Below, piece after piece: positions 43,928 through 45,065 of a DNA stretch of 45,065 nt (its first letter is position 1; the number at the start of each line of letters is the position of its first letter). Below the pieces are notes generated by a model. That model had not been told where the DNA came from. It made no database searches and was given only the letters and a program-made list of their open reading frames with translations. The position numbers and the translations under genes are program-made. The stretch is from Longimicrobiales bacterium (lineage in GTDB: Bacteria > Gemmatimonadota > Gemmatimonadetes > Longimicrobiales > Gaopeijiaceae): contig JAPKDG010000015.1 in the NCBI GenBank assembly GCA_028822645.1, positions 1 through 45,065 on the forward strand, read 5' to 3'.

Positions 43928-45065
43928 ATGGATAGCCTGCCTAACTGGGAACCGTTTTATCCGGGGCTGGTGATCATGGCTCCTTTCCTGGGCTTCATGT
44001 TCAATGGTATGCTGTCGCTCTATATAAACCGTCCGGGAATAAAAACTACTTCCCAGGATATTTCGAGATCTAAAAAAATATCATCGGTGATCGGTCCTGG
44101 AAGTATTTTAGTATCGTTTGTGGTAGTGGCTATCAATGGTTTGAGGATGTTTGTGGTGGAACATCCCTCAGCACTGATCAAAAGTTACTGGACATGGATT
44201 GAGACATCCAATTTTGTGGTGGAGGCTGCAATACAGGTTGATTCTCTCAGCCTTGTGATGATGACGGTAATCACCGGAGTGGGCTTCCTTATTCATATAT
44301 TTAGCATGAGCTACATGGAAAACGAAAAAGGATACGCCAGATATTTCGCCTATTTAAATCTATTCGTTTTCTTTATGCTGGTCTTGGTTATGGGATCAAG
44401 TTATCCCATCATGTTTGTAGGTTGGGAAGGGGTGGGACTGTGCTCATATTTATTGATAGGCTATTGGTTCGAGGACGAGGAAAAAGCGTCTGCCGGGAAA
44501 AAGGCATTTATAGTAAATAGGATTGGAGACTTGGGATTCCTGCTCGGAATATTTTTATTGTATGGTGCTTTGGGAGCTGTCGATTATCAAACGTTAGCTG
44601 CAAGTGCCTCTAAAACTTTTGAATATGGTGGAGGCTGGGTGACCTTGATCACCCTATTTTTCCTTTTGGCAGGCGTAGGCAAAAGTGCACAGATCCCACT
44701 CTTCGTGTGGCTCCCGGACGCTATGGCTGGACCGACTCCAGTATCCGCCTTGATACATGCAGCCACAATGGTCACTGCGGGAATTTATCTAATAGTAAGA
44801 TCCTCGATTTTATACTCACTGGCACCTTTGAGTTCGGCGATAGTTGCTGGAATCGGTGTTTGTACTGCCTTTTTTGCCGCCACTATAGCATGCAAACAGT
44901 ATGATATAAAGAAAGTCCTGGCTTATTCAACTATTTCTCAATTAGGCTATATGTTTTTGGGAGTAGGAGTAGGAGCATATACGGCTGGTGTATTTCACCT
45001 GGTTACTCATGCTTTCTTTAAAGCACTTTTATTCCTTGGAGCTGGAGCTGTAATTCATTCGATGC
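43928..45065 (+). CDS. nuoL: NADH-quinone oxidoreductase subunit L, 3' end outside window
   Basis: The first 379 residues of an antiporter-like subunit that pumps protons at the far end of the membrane arm. The frame stays open to the right edge. From the ATG at 43928 it reads MDSLPNWEPFYPGLVIMAPF, then IQVDSLSLVMM, VGWEGVGLCSYLLIGYW, GKSAQIPLFVWLPDAMAGPTP with its key Lys, SALIHAATMVTAGIYL, and AYSTISQLGYM with the central Lys just before. HAFFKALLFLGAGAVIH is the last visible helix. Around 250-300 residues should follow outside the window. The ribosome-binding site is weak. Confidence 0.95.
   Translation, partial: MDSLPNWEPFYPGLVIMAPFLGFMFNGMLSLYINRPGIKTTSQDISRSKKISSVIGPGSILVSFVVVAINGLRMFVVEHPSALIKSYWTWIETSNFVVEAAIQVDSLSLVMMTVITGVGFLIHIFSMSYMENEKGYARYFAYLNLFVFFMLVLVMGSSYPIMFVGWEGVGLCSYLLIGYWFEDEEKASAGKKAFIVNRIGDLGFLLGIFLLYGALGAVDYQTLAASASKTFEYGGGWVTLITLFFLLAGVGKSAQIPLFVWLPDAMAGPTPVSALIHAATMVTAGIYLIVRSSILYSLAPLSSAIVAGIGVCTAFFAATIACKQYDIKKVLAYSTISQLGYMFLGVGVGAYTAGVFHLVTHAFFKALLFLGAGAVIHSM

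Noticed and set aside
1-45065. CRISPR array, tRNA, rRNA, insertion sequence or prophage
   Set aside because: No regularly spaced repeats, cloverleaf-like gene, transposase or phage structural gene was seen; the only longer direct repeat is the 24-bp pair near 9.6 kb.

Overview
This is a chromosomal window from a free-living, probably marine, aerobic bacterium. G+C looks to be in the mid-40s by eye. The gene mix is one I associate with marine Gemmatimonadota and related groups: a BNR/VPS10-type Asp-box protein, M28 peptidase, several exported SxxK serine hydrolases, a neighbouring LVIVd-repeat/DUF305 pair, and a 14-subunit-type complex I operon. That placement is an inference from gene content; no marker gene here settles it. 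I see no rRNA, tRNA, CRISPR array, insertion sequence or phage gene.

Region 1 (1-7035) opens with the end of an FkbM-type methyltransferase and then carries a compact cluster. On the plus strand are a creatininase-family amidohydrolase, a RibD-C/DHFR-like reductase and, further on, a CDP-alcohol phosphotransferase. On the minus strand is a tightly coupled operon of an MDR dehydrogenase, a 6-pyruvoyltetrahydropterin synthase (PTPS) homologue, a GT4 glycosyltransferase and a SAM methyltransferase. The PTPS homologue has lost the catalytic Cys, the catalytic Asp-His pair and one zinc His. Together these look like an uncharacterised pathway that builds a GTP-derived ribopyrimidine or pterin-like molecule. 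This is the most interesting system in the window. A PNPOx-like flavin/deazaflavin-fold protein lies next to it.

Region 2 (7136-33850) is dominated by exported hydrolases and amino-acid metabolism. It holds a lipoprotein metallopeptidase with Big_2 domains, a hydantoinase-racemase-PLP decarboxylase operon, and three exported SxxK serine hydrolases. It also holds a large Asp-box protein coupled to an M28 peptidase, a tandem M42 peptidase whose first domain is degenerate and which is coupled to a dicarboxylate/amino-acid symporter, and a gamma-synthase/lyase PLP enzyme preceded by a perfect 15-bp inverted repeat. An LVIVd-repeat protein, a DUF305 lipoprotein, an AI-2E-family permease, a small conserved protein and a YheT-like hydrolase follow. 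The general picture is scavenging of peptides and modified amino acids.

Region 3 (33992-45065) has dCTP deaminase (dcd) diverging from a complete-order nuoABCDEFGHIJKL run that leaves the window inside nuoL. A good sigma70-type promoter precedes nuoA, and most cistrons overlap or nearly abut. NuoG is short but keeps every iron-sulfur ligand set.
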